A stretch of DNA of 64,000 nucleotides from Guopingia tenuis (GCF_014384805.1 NZ_JACRSS010000006.1:71701-135700), one strand, 5' to 3'; counted from the first letter of the stretch, positions 16,751 to 24,898 are shown. Notes: a model not told the origin generated them from the sequence alone. Translations and numbers: made by a program.

Positions 16751-16787
16751 CGGGAAGCTCACGCAACATTCCTGCGTAATCCTCCCG
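16751..16787 (-). promoter_or_regulatory. Leader terminator/attenuator upstream of the MATE gene
   Basis: On the minus strand CGGGAGG (16787-16781) pairs with CTTCCCG (16757-16751), enclosing an inner ACGCA/TGCGT stem, followed by ATTTTTTATC. This is an intrinsic terminator located after the promoter and about 75 bases before the start codon. A short GTGA/TCAC helix (16790-16803) precedes it. The arrangement is typical of a riboswitch or other regulated leader. MATE genes are known to be behind several riboswitch classes, but I cannot assign one. Confidence 0.68.
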
Positions 16788-16841
16788 AAGTGATATCCTT
16801 CACGATTGATTTCAGGTACGCTATACAATAATAATACAGCT

Positions 16842-16870
16842 ATTATACGGATTATAAACAGGCTTGTCAA
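16842..16870 (-). promoter_or_regulatory. Consensus sigma-A promoter of the MATE gene
   Basis: On the minus strand TTGACA (16870-16865), 17 bases, TATAAT (16847-16842). The -35 overlaps the stop codon of radC. The start codon lies about 165 bases downstream. Confidence 0.88.
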
Positions 16871-17625
16871 TCCTCTTTCTTCCGGCTGTCTTTTGGGGGA
16901 AAGGGAACCGAGAGGACGGGCTGGGCGGCGCAGGCCAGGGAAACCTGCGGGCAGTTCTCCCGCAGCGTCTGGCTGGCAAAGGAATAATAGGCGCTTGCCC
17001 CCAGAATGAGATGATCCGCAAGATCGACGCCGATGGCTTTGAGGGCCTGGACGATGGCGAGGGTGGTTTCGATATCCGATTTGCTGGGGGTGGGGTCGCC
17101 GCCGGGATGGTTGTGGGCAATCAGAATATGGGCCGCGTTATGCCGGAGGGCTGAGGCGGCGATTTTGCGGGGATAGACGATGGCGCTGGAAAGCGACCCT
17201 TCGCAGACCAGCTCTTCGGACAGGATGCGGTATCTGGTATCCAGGCAGAAGAGATAAAAATGTTCGTTGATTTTGCCATGAAACAGCGCGGCCAGATATT
17301 GAACGGCGTCCTCCGTATTCTGGAGGGAGATGGGCAGCGCCTCTTCGGCGAAAAAGCGGCGGGCGACCTCCGCAAAGAGACAGAGGAGCCGGGCCGACTG
17401 GCCGCCCACCCCGGCTACCCGGCAAAGGTCCTCGGGAGCGGCCATGAGGACGCCCCGCAGGCTTCCGAATTCCCGGATCAGGGCATGGGCGATGGGATTG
17501 GTGTCCCGGCGGGGGATGGAATGGAATAAAATCAGCTCCAAAACCTCGTGGTCTGCAAATCCCAGCAGCCGCGTCTTGTCAAACCGCTCTTTCAGCCGGG
17601 CGCGGTGCCCATCGTGTTCCTGCAT
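16867..17625 (-). CDS. radC: RadC family JAB1/MPN metalloprotein
   Basis: At 252 residues it has the two RadC parts. Helix-hairpin-helix-like repeats are in the first third (FADHEVLELILF, AAPEDLCRVAGVG). The JAMM-type domain has HILIAHNHPGGDPTPSKSD at about residues 165-183, giving the metal-binding His-x-His-x10-Asp. Despite the historical name, a DNA-repair role is not supported in general; the family is of uncertain function. The C-terminus is extended by a Pro/Lys-rich tail. ATG 17625 is preceded by GGGGAGG. The next promoter overlaps its stop codon. Confidence 0.93.
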   Translation of the reverse strand: MQEHDGHRARLKERFDKTRLLGFADHEVLELILFHSIPRRDTNPIAHALIREFGSLRGVLMAAPEDLCRVAGVGGQSARLLCLFAEVARRFFAEEALPISLQNTEDAVQYLAALFHGKINEHFYLFCLDTRYRILSEELVCEGSLSSAIVYPRKIAASALRHNAAHILIAHNHPGGDPTPSKSDIETTLAIVQALKAIGVDLADHLILGASAYYSFASQTLRENCPQVSLACAAQPVLSVPFPPKDSRKKED

Positions 17626-17730
17626 GTTCTGCCTCCCCTGCGTTTTCTTACCATTTGTCCGGTTTGTGTATAATATTTCGATAAAACGGGAAAGGATTCC
17701 TATGTAAACGGTAAAAATTTTTGATATGCG

Positions 17731-17760
17731 TTGACAAGTTTCGCGGGTTGATAATATACT
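17731..17760 (+). promoter_or_regulatory. Sigma-A promoter of the dipeptidase gene
   Basis: TTGACA (17731-17736), 18 bases, TATACT (17755-17760), 62 bases before the start codon. Confidence 0.75.
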
Positions 17761-17822
17761 AAGTAGTAGCCTTGCCGCCCGTTTTTGCGGCGGGCTGCGC
17801 GGATATGGAAAGGAGCGTTCCT

Positions 17823-19238
17823 ATGCTGAAAATCCCCATGAAAAAATATAAAAACGATATGCTGGAAACATTGAGCCGCCTCATCGCGATCCCCAGCGTC
17901 AAAGGGGAAGCCGAGCTGAACATGCCCTATGGGCGAAATGTCTTCCGGGCGCTTATGATGATGCTGGACCGGGCGGAGCGGCTGGATCTGGAGAGCGTCA
18001 ACCTCTTTGGGCACATGGGATATGCCACCTATGGCAGCGGCAGCGAGACGTTCGCCATCCTGACCCATCTGGACGTGGTCCCGGCGGGAGAGGGATGGGA
18101 GACGGACCCCTTTCAGGCGGTGATCAAGGACGGCCGGATCTATGGCCGCGGCGCCGTGGACGACAAGGGCGCGGCGGTGGCGGCGCTCTATGCTCTGCAT
18201 GCGGTGAAAAACAGCTGCATCAGCTTAAATAAACAGGTCAAGGTGTTCTTCGGCTGCGACGAGGAGAGCGGCTGGGGCGACATCGATTACTATAAAGCCC
18301 ATTATCCCGAGCTGGATTACGTCATCTCCCCGGATGCGTTTTTCCCCATCATCAACCGGGAGAAGGGGACTCTGCACATCCGGTTGTTCCGCGCCTGCGG
18401 CGTGAGCGAAAGCGGAACGGCGATTCTCAGCCTGCAATCCGGAAGCCGGCCCAACATCGTTCCCAACAAGGCGCGCTGCACGCTGCGGGCGCCCAGGGAA
18501 ACCATCGCCCAGATGGCGGAGGTGTTCGGCGAGGGCCTGCCCGCCTCCCTGCGGGTGGAAGGCGGGGACGGAAGAGTGGAGGTATACTGCGAGGGAAAGG
18601 CCGCCCATGGCGCGCATCCCGAGCTGGGCGTCAACGCCCTTTGCTATCTTTTGGCCTTTTTGAACATTCTCCCCCTGTCGGACGGGGCGGCTGAGCAGTT
18701 CACCTATGCCCTGGCTTCCAAGGTGGGCCTGGAAATCGACGGGAGGACGCTGGGGATTGCGGGGAGCGACGAGCTTTCCGGCGCGCTCAGCGTGAACCTG
18801 GGAGCGATGGAGCTGCGGGAGGACGGCATGGAGGCCAAGCTGGATATCCGCTTCCCCATTTCCATGAATGCGGCGGAGATCTTTTCCAGGGTAAAAGACG
18901 TCTTTGCGCCCCTGGGCATCGAGGCGGAGATCCTCCATGCCATGGAGCCCCATTATGTGGACGAAAACACGCCTTTCATCCAATCCCTGAAGCGGGTATA
19001 TGAAGACCAGTTCGGCGAGGAAGCGGAATGCTGCTGCTGCGCCGGGGCGACCTATGCCCGGGCCTTCAAAAATTCCGTGGCCTTCGGCCCGGTGCCCAAA
19101 GACCGGCCGGATGTGGAACATGGGCCCAACGAATATATGCAGATCGACGATATCGTCAAGCTGGCTGAGGTGATCGCCGCCGCCATTGTGGAAGTGGCGA
19201 CGGACCCCAAGGACCGGGAGGATATCTTCAGTTTTTGA
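17823..19238 (+). CDS. M20 family dipeptidase (PepV/Sapep type)
   Basis: The 471-residue protein is a two-domain M20 metallopeptidase. Metal ligands are visible in LTHLDVVPAGEGWETDPF (His and Asp), GRGAVDDKGAA, GCDEESGWGDID (catalytic and metal Glu) and the C-terminal EHGPNEYM (His). The dimerisation-lid insert carries VYCEGKAAHGAHPELGVNA. Members cleave N-terminal residues from dipeptides, often with Mn2+ or Zn2+, in the cytoplasm. The start is ATG 17823 with AAAGGAG at 7-base spacing; an open frame upstream to 17772 has no such signal. A strong promoter precedes it. Confidence 0.92.
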   Translation: MLKIPMKKYKNDMLETLSRLIAIPSVKGEAELNMPYGRNVFRALMMMLDRAERLDLESVNLFGHMGYATYGSGSETFAILTHLDVVPAGEGWETDPFQAVIKDGRIYGRGAVDDKGAAVAALYALHAVKNSCISLNKQVKVFFGCDEESGWGDIDYYKAHYPELDYVISPDAFFPIINREKGTLHIRLFRACGVSESGTAILSLQSGSRPNIVPNKARCTLRAPRETIAQMAEVFGEGLPASLRVEGGDGRVEVYCEGKAAHGAHPELGVNALCYLLAFLNILPLSDGAAEQFTYALASKVGLEIDGRTLGIAGSDELSGALSVNLGAMELREDGMEAKLDIRFPISMNAAEIFSRVKDVFAPLGIEAEILHAMEPHYVDENTPFIQSLKRVYEDQFGEEAECCCCAGATYARAFKNSVAFGPVPKDRPDVEHGPNEYMQIDDIVKLAEVIAAAIVEVATDPKDREDIFSF

Positions 19239-19240
19239 TG

Positions 19241-19290
19241 AGACGCGGGCGGCGTATCCCCGGGGGCGGATTCCGGGGCGGCGTCTTTTC
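19241..19290 (+). terminator. Possible terminator after the dipeptidase gene
   Basis: AGACGC (19241-19246) can pair with GCGTCT (19281-19286), followed by TTTC. A GC-rich inner part can also pair. The U-tract is short. Confidence 0.4.
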
Positions 19291-19346
19291 GCGCCCTGGA
19301 GGCAGGAAAGAATTTACATATAAGATATTAAGAGAGGAAGAGAAAC

Positions 19347-21149
19347 GTGAAAACACTGACGAGCAGCGAGCTGAGAAGCCTGTATCTCAAATTTTTTGAA
19401 AGCAAGGGACATGCCATCATTCCAAGCGCGTCCCTGATCCCGGAAAACGACCCCACCGTGCTGTTTACCACGGCGGGCATGCATCCGCTGGTTCCCTATC
19501 TTCTGGGGGAAAAGCATCCGGCGGGAACCCGGCTGACGGACGTGCAGAAATGCGTCCGCACGGGGGATATTGACGAGGTGGGAGACGCTTCCCACTGCAC
19601 CTTTTTCGAGATGCTGGGCAACTGGTCTCTGGGAGATTATTTCAAAAAGGAGGCCATTGCCTGGAGTTTTGAATTTCTGACCAGCGAGGAATACCTGGGC
19701 ATCCCCAAGGACAAGCTCTATTTCACCTGCTTTGCCGGGGATGAAAACGCGCCCCGGGACGAGGAATCCCACGATTTCTGGCGTTCTATGGGCGTGGAGG
19801 AATCGCATATCTTCTATCTGCCCAAGGAGAACAACTGGTGGGGCCCTGCCGGCGTGACCGGCCCCTGCGGCCCGGATACGGAAATGTTCATCGACACGGG
19901 AAAACCCGCCTGCGGCCCGGATTGCAGCCCGGCCTGCGACTGCGGCAAATATCTGGAAATCTGGAACGATGTGTTCATGCAGTATAACAAAAAGGAAGAT
20001 GGGACCTTTGAGCCGCTGGCCCATAAAAACGTGGATACGGGCATGGGGCTGGACCGCACCATCTGCATCCTGCAGGGCAAAAAATCCGTCTATGACACGG
20101 ATGTATTCAGCGGTATCCTGGAAACCATCAGCGAGCTTTCTGATGGAAAGCACTATGGAGACGACGAGGAGACCACCCGGGCCTTCCGCATCGTGGCCGA
20201 CCACATCCGCTGCGCCACCTTCATTTTGGGCGACCGCAACGGCGTGACGCCTTCCAATGTGGACCAGGGCTATGTGCTGCGCCGTCTGATCCGCCGGGCG
20301 ATCCGCTTTGCCGGAACGCTGGGGATCGCCGAGGGGCAGCTCTCCAAAGTGGCGGAGAAAGTCATTGAGCAATATAAGGACGTCTATCCCGAACTGGAGG
20401 AAAACCGCGAAAAGATCCTTTCCGAGCTGAATCTGGAGGAGGAGCGGTTCCAAAAGACCATCAAGCAGGGCATGAAGGAATTTGAAAAGCTGGTGACCTA
20501 TCTGAAGGAAAATGTCATTCCCGGAAAGAGCGCCTTCCGGCTCTATGATACCTTTGGCTTCCCGGTGGAATTTACCGTAGAGCTGGCCCGGGAGCGGGGC
20601 TTCTCGGTGGATATGGAGGGATATGAAGCGGCGTTTAAAAAGCACCAGGAGAAATCCCATGCGGGCGCGGAACAGCGGTTCAAAGGCGGCCTGGCGGATA
20701 CTGGCGAACAGACGGCCAAGCTGCACACGGCGACGCACCTGCTGCTGGCCTGCCTGAAGAAGGTGCTGGATCCGAACATCATCCAGAAGGGCAGCAACAT
20801 CACGGCGGAGCGGCTGCGGTTTGACTTCAACTTCCCCCGCCCGGTGACCAAGGAGGAGCTGGCGGAGATCGAAAAGCTGGTGAACCAGGCGATTGCCGAG
20901 AAGATCCCGGTGGTTTGCGAGGAGCTGCCCATTGAGGAAGCCCGCAAAGCCGGCGCCACGGGAATTTTCGATTCCAAATATGGCGATGTGGTCAAGGTGT
21001 ATACCATTGAGGGCTGGTCCAAGGAAATCTGCGGCGGGCCGCATGCGGCGAATACCGGGGATTTGGGCAGCTTCAAGATCAAAAAGGAGCAGAGCTCTTC
21101 GGCTGGCGTGCGCCGGATCAAGGCAGTTATTGCCGCGCCGGAGGCATAA
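19347..21149 (+). CDS. alaS: Alanine--tRNA ligase, short form
   Basis: The protein charges tRNA-Ala. The class II catalytic domain (about 1-250) has FESKGHAIIPSASLIPENDPT and KCVRTGDIDEVGDASHCTFFEMLGNW. The tRNA-recognition region follows (RCATFILGD, GYVLRRLIRRA). The editing domain is present, with HTATH and CGGPHAANTGDLG zinc/catalytic residues. It stops at 600 residues, whereas the usual bacterial enzyme has about 870. The DHHA1/C-Ala tail that aids tRNA binding and oligomerisation is absent. The end is clean, with a strong terminator 18 bases on, so it is not a truncation artefact. The start is GTG 19347 with AGAGGAAG upstream. Confidence 0.93.
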   Translation: MKTLTSSELRSLYLKFFESKGHAIIPSASLIPENDPTVLFTTAGMHPLVPYLLGEKHPAGTRLTDVQKCVRTGDIDEVGDASHCTFFEMLGNWSLGDYFKKEAIAWSFEFLTSEEYLGIPKDKLYFTCFAGDENAPRDEESHDFWRSMGVEESHIFYLPKENNWWGPAGVTGPCGPDTEMFIDTGKPACGPDCSPACDCGKYLEIWNDVFMQYNKKEDGTFEPLAHKNVDTGMGLDRTICILQGKKSVYDTDVFSGILETISELSDGKHYGDDEETTRAFRIVADHIRCATFILGDRNGVTPSNVDQGYVLRRLIRRAIRFAGTLGIAEGQLSKVAEKVIEQYKDVYPELEENREKILSELNLEEERFQKTIKQGMKEFEKLVTYLKENVIPGKSAFRLYDTFGFPVEFTVELARERGFSVDMEGYEAAFKKHQEKSHAGAEQRFKGGLADTGEQTAKLHTATHLLLACLKKVLDPNIIQKGSNITAERLRFDFNFPRPVTKEELAEIEKLVNQAIAEKIPVVCEELPIEEARKAGATGIFDSKYGDVVKVYTIEGWSKEICGGPHAANTGDLGSFKIKKEQSSSAGVRRIKAVIAAPEA

Positions 21150-21166
21150 AAGACCGCAAGGATAAA

Positions 21167-21194
21167 GAGACGCGAAGCCGCGTCTCTTTTTTTA
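21167..21194 (+). terminator. Intrinsic terminator after alaS
   Basis: A 9-bp perfect stem AGAGACGCG/CGCGTCTCT with loop AAGC is followed by a seven-base T run that starts at the last stem base. Confidence 0.93.
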
Positions 21195-21297
21195 TGCCAA
21201 AAAAAGGAGGAAAGGACGCATTCTTGAAAGGTTTTCGCCTTTTTAAAACTCTTTATGTACATGCCTCCCTATCTGCGGGGAAATGGAAGAAAAAATC

Positions 21298-21674
21298 GTG
21301 AAAGTTTCTTTGCTTGCTTTCTTTTCAAAGAGAGAAGCGGAAGAAAAGAACGGAGCTGGAAAAACATCTGGGAGGGCCGCTGAATCCGCGGGAGTAGAAG
21401 ATAAAAGTCGTGAAAGTTTCTTTGACTTGCTTTCTTTTCAAAGAGAGAAGCGGAAGAAAAAACGGAGCCGGAAAAACATCTGGTAGGGCCGCTGAATCCG
21501 CGGGAAGTAAAAGAAAAAAGTTGTGAAAGTTTCTTTGACTTGCTTTCTTTTCAAAGAGAGAAGCGGAAGAAAAAACGGAGCCGGAAAAACATCTGGTAGG
21601 GCTGCTGAATCCACGGGAGTAGAAGATAAAAGTCGTGAAAGTTTCTTTGCTTACTTTCTTTTCAAAGAAAGTAA
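21298..21674. repeat. 112-bp tandem repeat array, three full units plus a partial
   Basis: Units start at 21298, 21410, 21523 and 21635 with GTGAAAGTTTCTTTG, giving periods of 112, 113 and 112. Each contains CTTTCTTTTCAAAGA, GAAGCGGAAGAAAA, GGAAAAACATCTGG and GCTGAATCC. The partial last copy ends with a perfect 12+12 inverted repeat CTTACTTTCTTT/AAAGAAAGTAAG around TC, while inner copies have degraded arms. Overlapping open frames exist but lack start signals. The array sits between the alaS terminator and the LytTR gene. Confidence 0.9.
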
Positions 21675-21787
21675 GGCAAGGGGAAAGGCTGCCGAATATA
21701 TGCCAAATCCGACCATCTGTAGAAAAAAGGTGGAAGGAGAGCACGGTTTTGCCTATACTGGAAACAGAAAGAGAGGAGGACGCCAAA

Positions 21788-22228
21788 ATGCAGATTGAGG
21801 TCAAAATAGACGGGGCGTATAAGGAGCCGAAGGTGGTCATCTGGACGGACGCCATGACGGGAGAGATCGAGGCCCTCATAAAACGGCTTTCATCCGAGCA
21901 TCCGTCCTGCCTTGCGGGGATCCGGGAGCAAAAACTCCGGCTTCTGGAGCCGGAAGACATCTGGCGGGTTTATACTGCCGGGCAAAAGGTGCTGGCGCAG
22001 ACGCCCGACGGAGAATATGTGCTGCGCCTGCGGCTCTATGAGGCAGAGGAACGCCTGCCCCGCTCGGAATTTCTCCGCATTTCCCATGGGGAAATCATCA
22101 ACATGCGGAAAGTAAAGAATTTTGACATCAGCCTGGCGGGAACCATCTGCGTGACGCTTCTTGACGGCACGATGGCCTATGCGTCCCGGCGGTATGTGAG
22201 CAAAATCAAACGCGCTTTGGGAATATAA
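21788..22228 (+). CDS. LytTR family DNA-binding regulator
   Basis: The 146-residue protein has a LytTR domain in its second half: LLEPEDIWRVYTAGQKVLAQTPDGEY, SEFLRISHGEIINMRKVKNF and TVTLLDGT-like VTLLDGTMAYASRRYVSKIKRAL. LytTR proteins bind direct repeats upstream of promoters. There is no response-regulator receiver domain. The next gene encodes a DUF3021 membrane protein, the usual partner of such stand-alone LytTR regulators, which is thought to modulate it. ATG 21788 follows GAGGAGGACGCC. A TATACT (21754-21759) may be its -10. The pair probably autoregulates. Confidence 0.9.
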   Translation: MQIEVKIDGAYKEPKVVIWTDAMTGEIEALIKRLSSEHPSCLAGIREQKLRLLEPEDIWRVYTAGQKVLAQTPDGEYVLRLRLYEAEERLPRSEFLRISHGEIINMRKVKNFDISLAGTICVTLLDGTMAYASRRYVSKIKRALGI

Positions 22229-22241
22229 GGAGGAAGGAAAA

Positions 22242-22706
22242 ATGAAGAAAAAAATATGGCTGCGGGGGCTTTTGGGGTTTCCCCTGGGAATTGCCGTGGG
22301 ACATGTGATCAGCCTCATCATCTCTTTGGGATGGGGGGAGGGGGCGTTTCTGCCATGTGCGCCGGAGCTGATCCACTGGATGGGGAGCGAGGCCGGCGCT
22401 GTTGCCTTCCAAACGGCGCTTTGCGGGCTGCTCGGGGCGGTCTGCGGGGGCGCGTCCGTCATCTGGGAGATGGAAAGCTGGAGCATCGTGAAACAGACGG
22501 GAATCTATTTTGCCGTGCTCAGCGCGGGAATGCTGCCCATCGCCTATCTGACGCACTGGATGGAACACACCGCAGCGGGAATTTTGAGCTATTTCCTGAT
22601 TTTTCTCCTGATATTTGCGGGGATGTGGCTCTTGCAATATGGCATTTGGCGGGGCAAAATAAAAAAGCTCAACCATTGCCTGGAGCACCGTGCAAAGGAT
22701 GAATGA
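22242..22706 (+). CDS. DUF3021 membrane protein, partner of the LytTR regulator
   Basis: The 154-residue protein has four hydrophobic segments, at about residues 8-30, 53-73, 85-103 and 112-132, and a basic C-terminal tail. This is the layout of DUF3021 proteins, which lie next to LytTR regulators in many Firmicutes. It starts 13 bases after the regulator with AAGGAGGAAGG upstream. Its probable role is to hold or modulate the regulator at the membrane; the signal is unknown. Confidence 0.85.
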   Translation: MKKKIWLRGLLGFPLGIAVGHVISLIISLGWGEGAFLPCAPELIHWMGSEAGAVAFQTALCGLLGAVCGGASVIWEMESWSIVKQTGIYFAVLSAGMLPIAYLTHWMEHTAAGILSYFLIFLLIFAGMWLLQYGIWRGKIKKLNHCLEHRAKDE

Positions 22707-22722
22707 GAAAGCGGAGCAATAA

Positions 22723-22747
22723 AAAAGCCGGCAAGCTGCCGGCTTTT
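22723..22747. terminator. Bidirectional terminator between DUF3021 gene and lepB
   Basis: An 11-bp perfect stem AAAAGCCGGCA/TGCCGGCTTTT with a 3-base loop serves both convergent units. Confidence 0.85.
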
Positions 22748-22757
22748 CTGCACGTTT

Positions 22758-23312
22758 TTAAGCATTTGTCAATCCCTGCATATCCGACAGGGGCCAGATG
22801 ACGAACATGGCGTGGCCGATGACCTGGTCAAAGGGGATGGCGCCCACGGTGGGGTCCCGGCTGTCCATGGAATTGTTCCGATTGTCGCCCATGACGAAAT
22901 AACAGTCCTCCGGCACGGTTACCCTGGCGAAATCCTGCAAAATATACGGCTCGGCAATATAGGGCTCATCCTGGCGGACATCGTTGACATAGAGCGCGCC
23001 TTCCTTCACTTCAATGGTATCCCCCGGAAGCCCGACGATGCGCTTGACAAAGGCACCCTCCCGGCCGGGATATTTGACGATGACGATCTGCCGCCGGGAC
23101 AGATTGCCGAAATTCCGGCTGACTTTTTCCACAAAAACCGTCTGCCCGTTATGCAGAGTGTGTTCCATGGATTCGCCCTGCACCATGACCAGCTCAAAGA
23201 CAAAAATCCGCAGCAAGAGCGCCACCAAAATGGCGACGGAGATACAAAAGACCCAGCTGAGGGCTTCTCTTGCGGCCGATGTTTTTTTCTCTTCCACACT
23301 ATGCTTGCCCAT
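22758..23312 (-). CDS. lepB: Signal peptidase I
   Basis: The 184-residue single-spanning peptidase has a membrane anchor at about 19-42, the nucleophile Ser48 in QGESMEHTL, and the general-base Lys90 in GAFVKRIVGLPGD. The conserved MGDNRNNSMDSRD box follows near residue 140. It removes signal peptides from exported proteins on the outer face of the membrane, so it should process the GH25 enzyme and the secreted protein of this window. Its start overlaps the end of the DUF951 gene by 14 bases. Confidence 0.96.
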   Translation of the reverse strand: MGKHSVEEKKTSAAREALSWVFCISVAILVALLLRIFVFELVMVQGESMEHTLHNGQTVFVEKVSRNFGNLSRRQIVIVKYPGREGAFVKRIVGLPGDTIEVKEGALYVNDVRQDEPYIAEPYILQDFARVTVPEDCYFVMGDNRNNSMDSRDPTVGAIPFDQVIGHAMFVIWPLSDMQGLTNA

Positions 23313-23496
23313 TTTTCTTTGTTATCCTCTTCACGCGGCGGATAAAATCCGGATATGACAGCATGACGATTCTCCCGCAGCCCTGACATTTGATCTTATA
23401 GTCCGCGCCGGTGCGGGTGATTTCCCATTCCCTGCTGCCGCAGGGATGGGGCTTTTTTGTCTCCACGATATCTCCGACCGTATATTCCTGCTTCAT
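23299..23496 (-). CDS. DUF951 family protein
   Basis: The 65-residue protein matches DUF951: VGDIVETKKPHPCGSREWEI, GADYKIKCQGCGR and a basic end. The two CxxC-like elements (HPCGS and KCQGCGR) suggest metal binding. The family is widespread in Firmicutes, often near ribosome-associated or chromosome-segregation genes, and its function is unknown. It is the first gene of a two-gene unit with lepB and overlaps it. Confidence 0.9.
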   Translation of the reverse strand: MKQEYTVGDIVETKKPHPCGSREWEITRTGADYKIKCQGCGRIVMLSYPDFIRRVKRITKKNGQA

Positions 23497-23630
23497 AGCT
23501 ATATGCTCCTGCGGGGCGGCCTATGCGCCGCGGCATCCTCTGGTTCCGCCCCGGACGGCGGAATGGTTTTTTACATTATACACCATCTGCGGAAAAAAGA
23601 AAACCAATCCGCCCAATTCCGCCAAAACGG

Positions 23631-23659
23631 TTGCTTTTATTTGGGAAAATAGCTATAAT
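23631..23659 (+). promoter_or_regulatory. Sigma-A promoter of the corA leader
   Basis: TTGCTT (23631-23636), 17 bases, TATAAT (23654-23659). The corA start codon lies about 200 bases downstream, so the leader is long. Confidence 0.72.
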
Positions 23660-23753
23660 CAAAATAAAGGATATGCTCCAATGCCCGGGAAAATGGGGAT
23701 TGGGAAATCCTTATGCCCAAAAGCGGGCAAAATTTTTACGGGAGGAACAGAAC

Positions 23754-23831
23754 GTGGACGCAGACCCTAAACGAGGGGAAAAGAATGAAAAACGCCGGGG
23801 TTTGCGGCAGCGTTTTGCGCTGACTGCATAA
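23754..23831 (+). CDS. Candidate leader peptide ORF upstream of corA, 25 codons
   Basis: A GTG start is preceded by GGGAGG at 8-base spacing, an excellent ribosome binding site. The peptide starts M-D-A-D-P-K and becomes rich in Arg and Lys (EKRRGLRQRF). Acidic/proline N-termini followed by a basic stretch resemble the enterobacterial leader peptide MgtL, which begins M-E-P-D-P and makes ribosomes fall off when Mg2+ is low. The ORF ends 36 bases before corA. That it is translated and senses Mg2+ is an inference. Confidence 0.5.
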   Translation: MDADPKRGEKNEKRRGLRQRFALTA

Positions 23832-23867
23832 AAAGGAAGGCTCCGGCGGGAAAGCGGGGGAGTACCT

Positions 23868-24806
23868 TTGATTAAAATTGTCACAACAGCACATAATAAC
23901 ACATACCAGGAGCTTGACCGGATGGAGGAGGGCGCCTGGATCCATTTGACAGATCCTTCGGAAGAGGAAGTGGAGCGGGTGGTAACCACCCTGGGAATCG
24001 AGCGCAGCTTTGTTATGGCCGCCCTGGACGAGGAGGAACCCTCCCGGATCGACCACGAGGACGGACAGACGCTCATCATTGTGGATATTCCCATCGTGGT
24101 TCCGGCAGACGGCTCTTTTCTCTATGACACGGTGCCGCTGGGCATCATCATGGCGGAGAAAAACGTTGTCACCGTATGCCTGGAGGAAACCTCGCTCATC
24201 GAGGACTTCTGGAACCGGAGGGTGCGCAGCTTCGATACATGCAAAATGACCCGTCTTGTGCTGCAGCTGCTCTATAAAAACGCATCCAAATACCTGCAGT
24301 ACCTGCGCCAGATCGACAAGGCTTCCACCCAGGTGGAGACGGCGCTGCACAAATCCATGAAAAACCGGGAGCTGATCCAGATGCTCAAGCTGGAAAAATC
24401 CCTGGTCTATTTTTCTACTTCGCTGAAATCCAACGAGGTGGTTCTGGAAAAGATTTTAAAGGGCAACCTGATCAAACGCTATCCCGACGATACCGACCTT
24501 TTGGAGGATATCATCATCGAATCCAAACAGGCCATCGAGATGTGCAACATTTACCGGGATATCCTTTCGGGGACCATGGACGCCTTTGCATCCGTGATCT
24601 CCAACAACCTGAATATTGTGATGAAATATCTGGCCTCCATCACCATCATCCTCGCGATCCCGACGATCTTTTCCGGGCTTTGGGGGATGAATGTGGCCAA
24701 CATTCCCTTTGCGGATAATCCCCTGGGATTTTGGATCGTCTTTGGGATATCCGCCCTGGCGACGGGAATCGGGGCCCTGATTCTCTGGAAAAAGAAGATG
24801 TTCTAA
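23868..24806 (+). CDS. corA: CorA family magnesium/divalent cation transporter
   Basis: The 312-residue protein has a long cytoplasmic N-terminal domain and two C-terminal membrane helices separated by the selectivity signature GMN (about residues 273-275, in SGLWGMNVANIP). The last residues KKKMF form the usual basic tail. CorA pentamers import Mg2+, and sometimes Co2+ or Ni2+, down the electrochemical gradient. The start is TTG 23868 with GGGGGAG at 6 bases, which is the only good site. A promoter about 200 bases upstream and a leader ORF suggest leader-based control. Confidence 0.94.
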   Translation: MIKIVTTAHNNTYQELDRMEEGAWIHLTDPSEEEVERVVTTLGIERSFVMAALDEEEPSRIDHEDGQTLIIVDIPIVVPADGSFLYDTVPLGIIMAEKNVVTVCLEETSLIEDFWNRRVRSFDTCKMTRLVLQLLYKNASKYLQYLRQIDKASTQVETALHKSMKNRELIQMLKLEKSLVYFSTSLKSNEVVLEKILKGNLIKRYPDDTDLLEDIIIESKQAIEMCNIYRDILSGTMDAFASVISNNLNIVMKYLASITIILAIPTIFSGLWGMNVANIPFADNPLGFWIVFGISALATGIGALILWKKKMF

Positions 24807-24824
24807 ATAGGGAAAGGCCGGCGC

Positions 24825-24853
24825 TTGCAAAAGCGCGGGTTTCCTGCTATAAT
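24825..24853 (+). promoter_or_regulatory. Sigma-A promoter of murA
   Basis: TTGCAA (24825-24830), 17 bases, TATAAT (24848-24853) with TGC before it (extended -10). Confidence 0.8.
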
Positions 24854-24898
24854 ACGCCGGTATCATGAGAATGCCAAACGAGGAGGAAAGGCGAGCGG

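Larger units (their letters stand above)
23497..23867. other. Divergent control region between DUF951 gene and corA
   Basis: This 370-base region contains the corA promoter and a leader with a short ORF, described separately. The minus-strand promoter for the DUF951-lepB unit was not clearly identified; a possible TATAAT-like ATTATA lies near 23575. Confidence 0.55.

Noticed and set aside
21283..21798. Open frames through the 112-bp array encoding repeated KVSL-FFSK peptides
   Set aside because: No start signal is present, periods of 112 and 113 shift the frame from unit to unit, and similar frames arise wherever this repeat occurs. A CRISPR array was also considered, but units are far too long and have no spacers.
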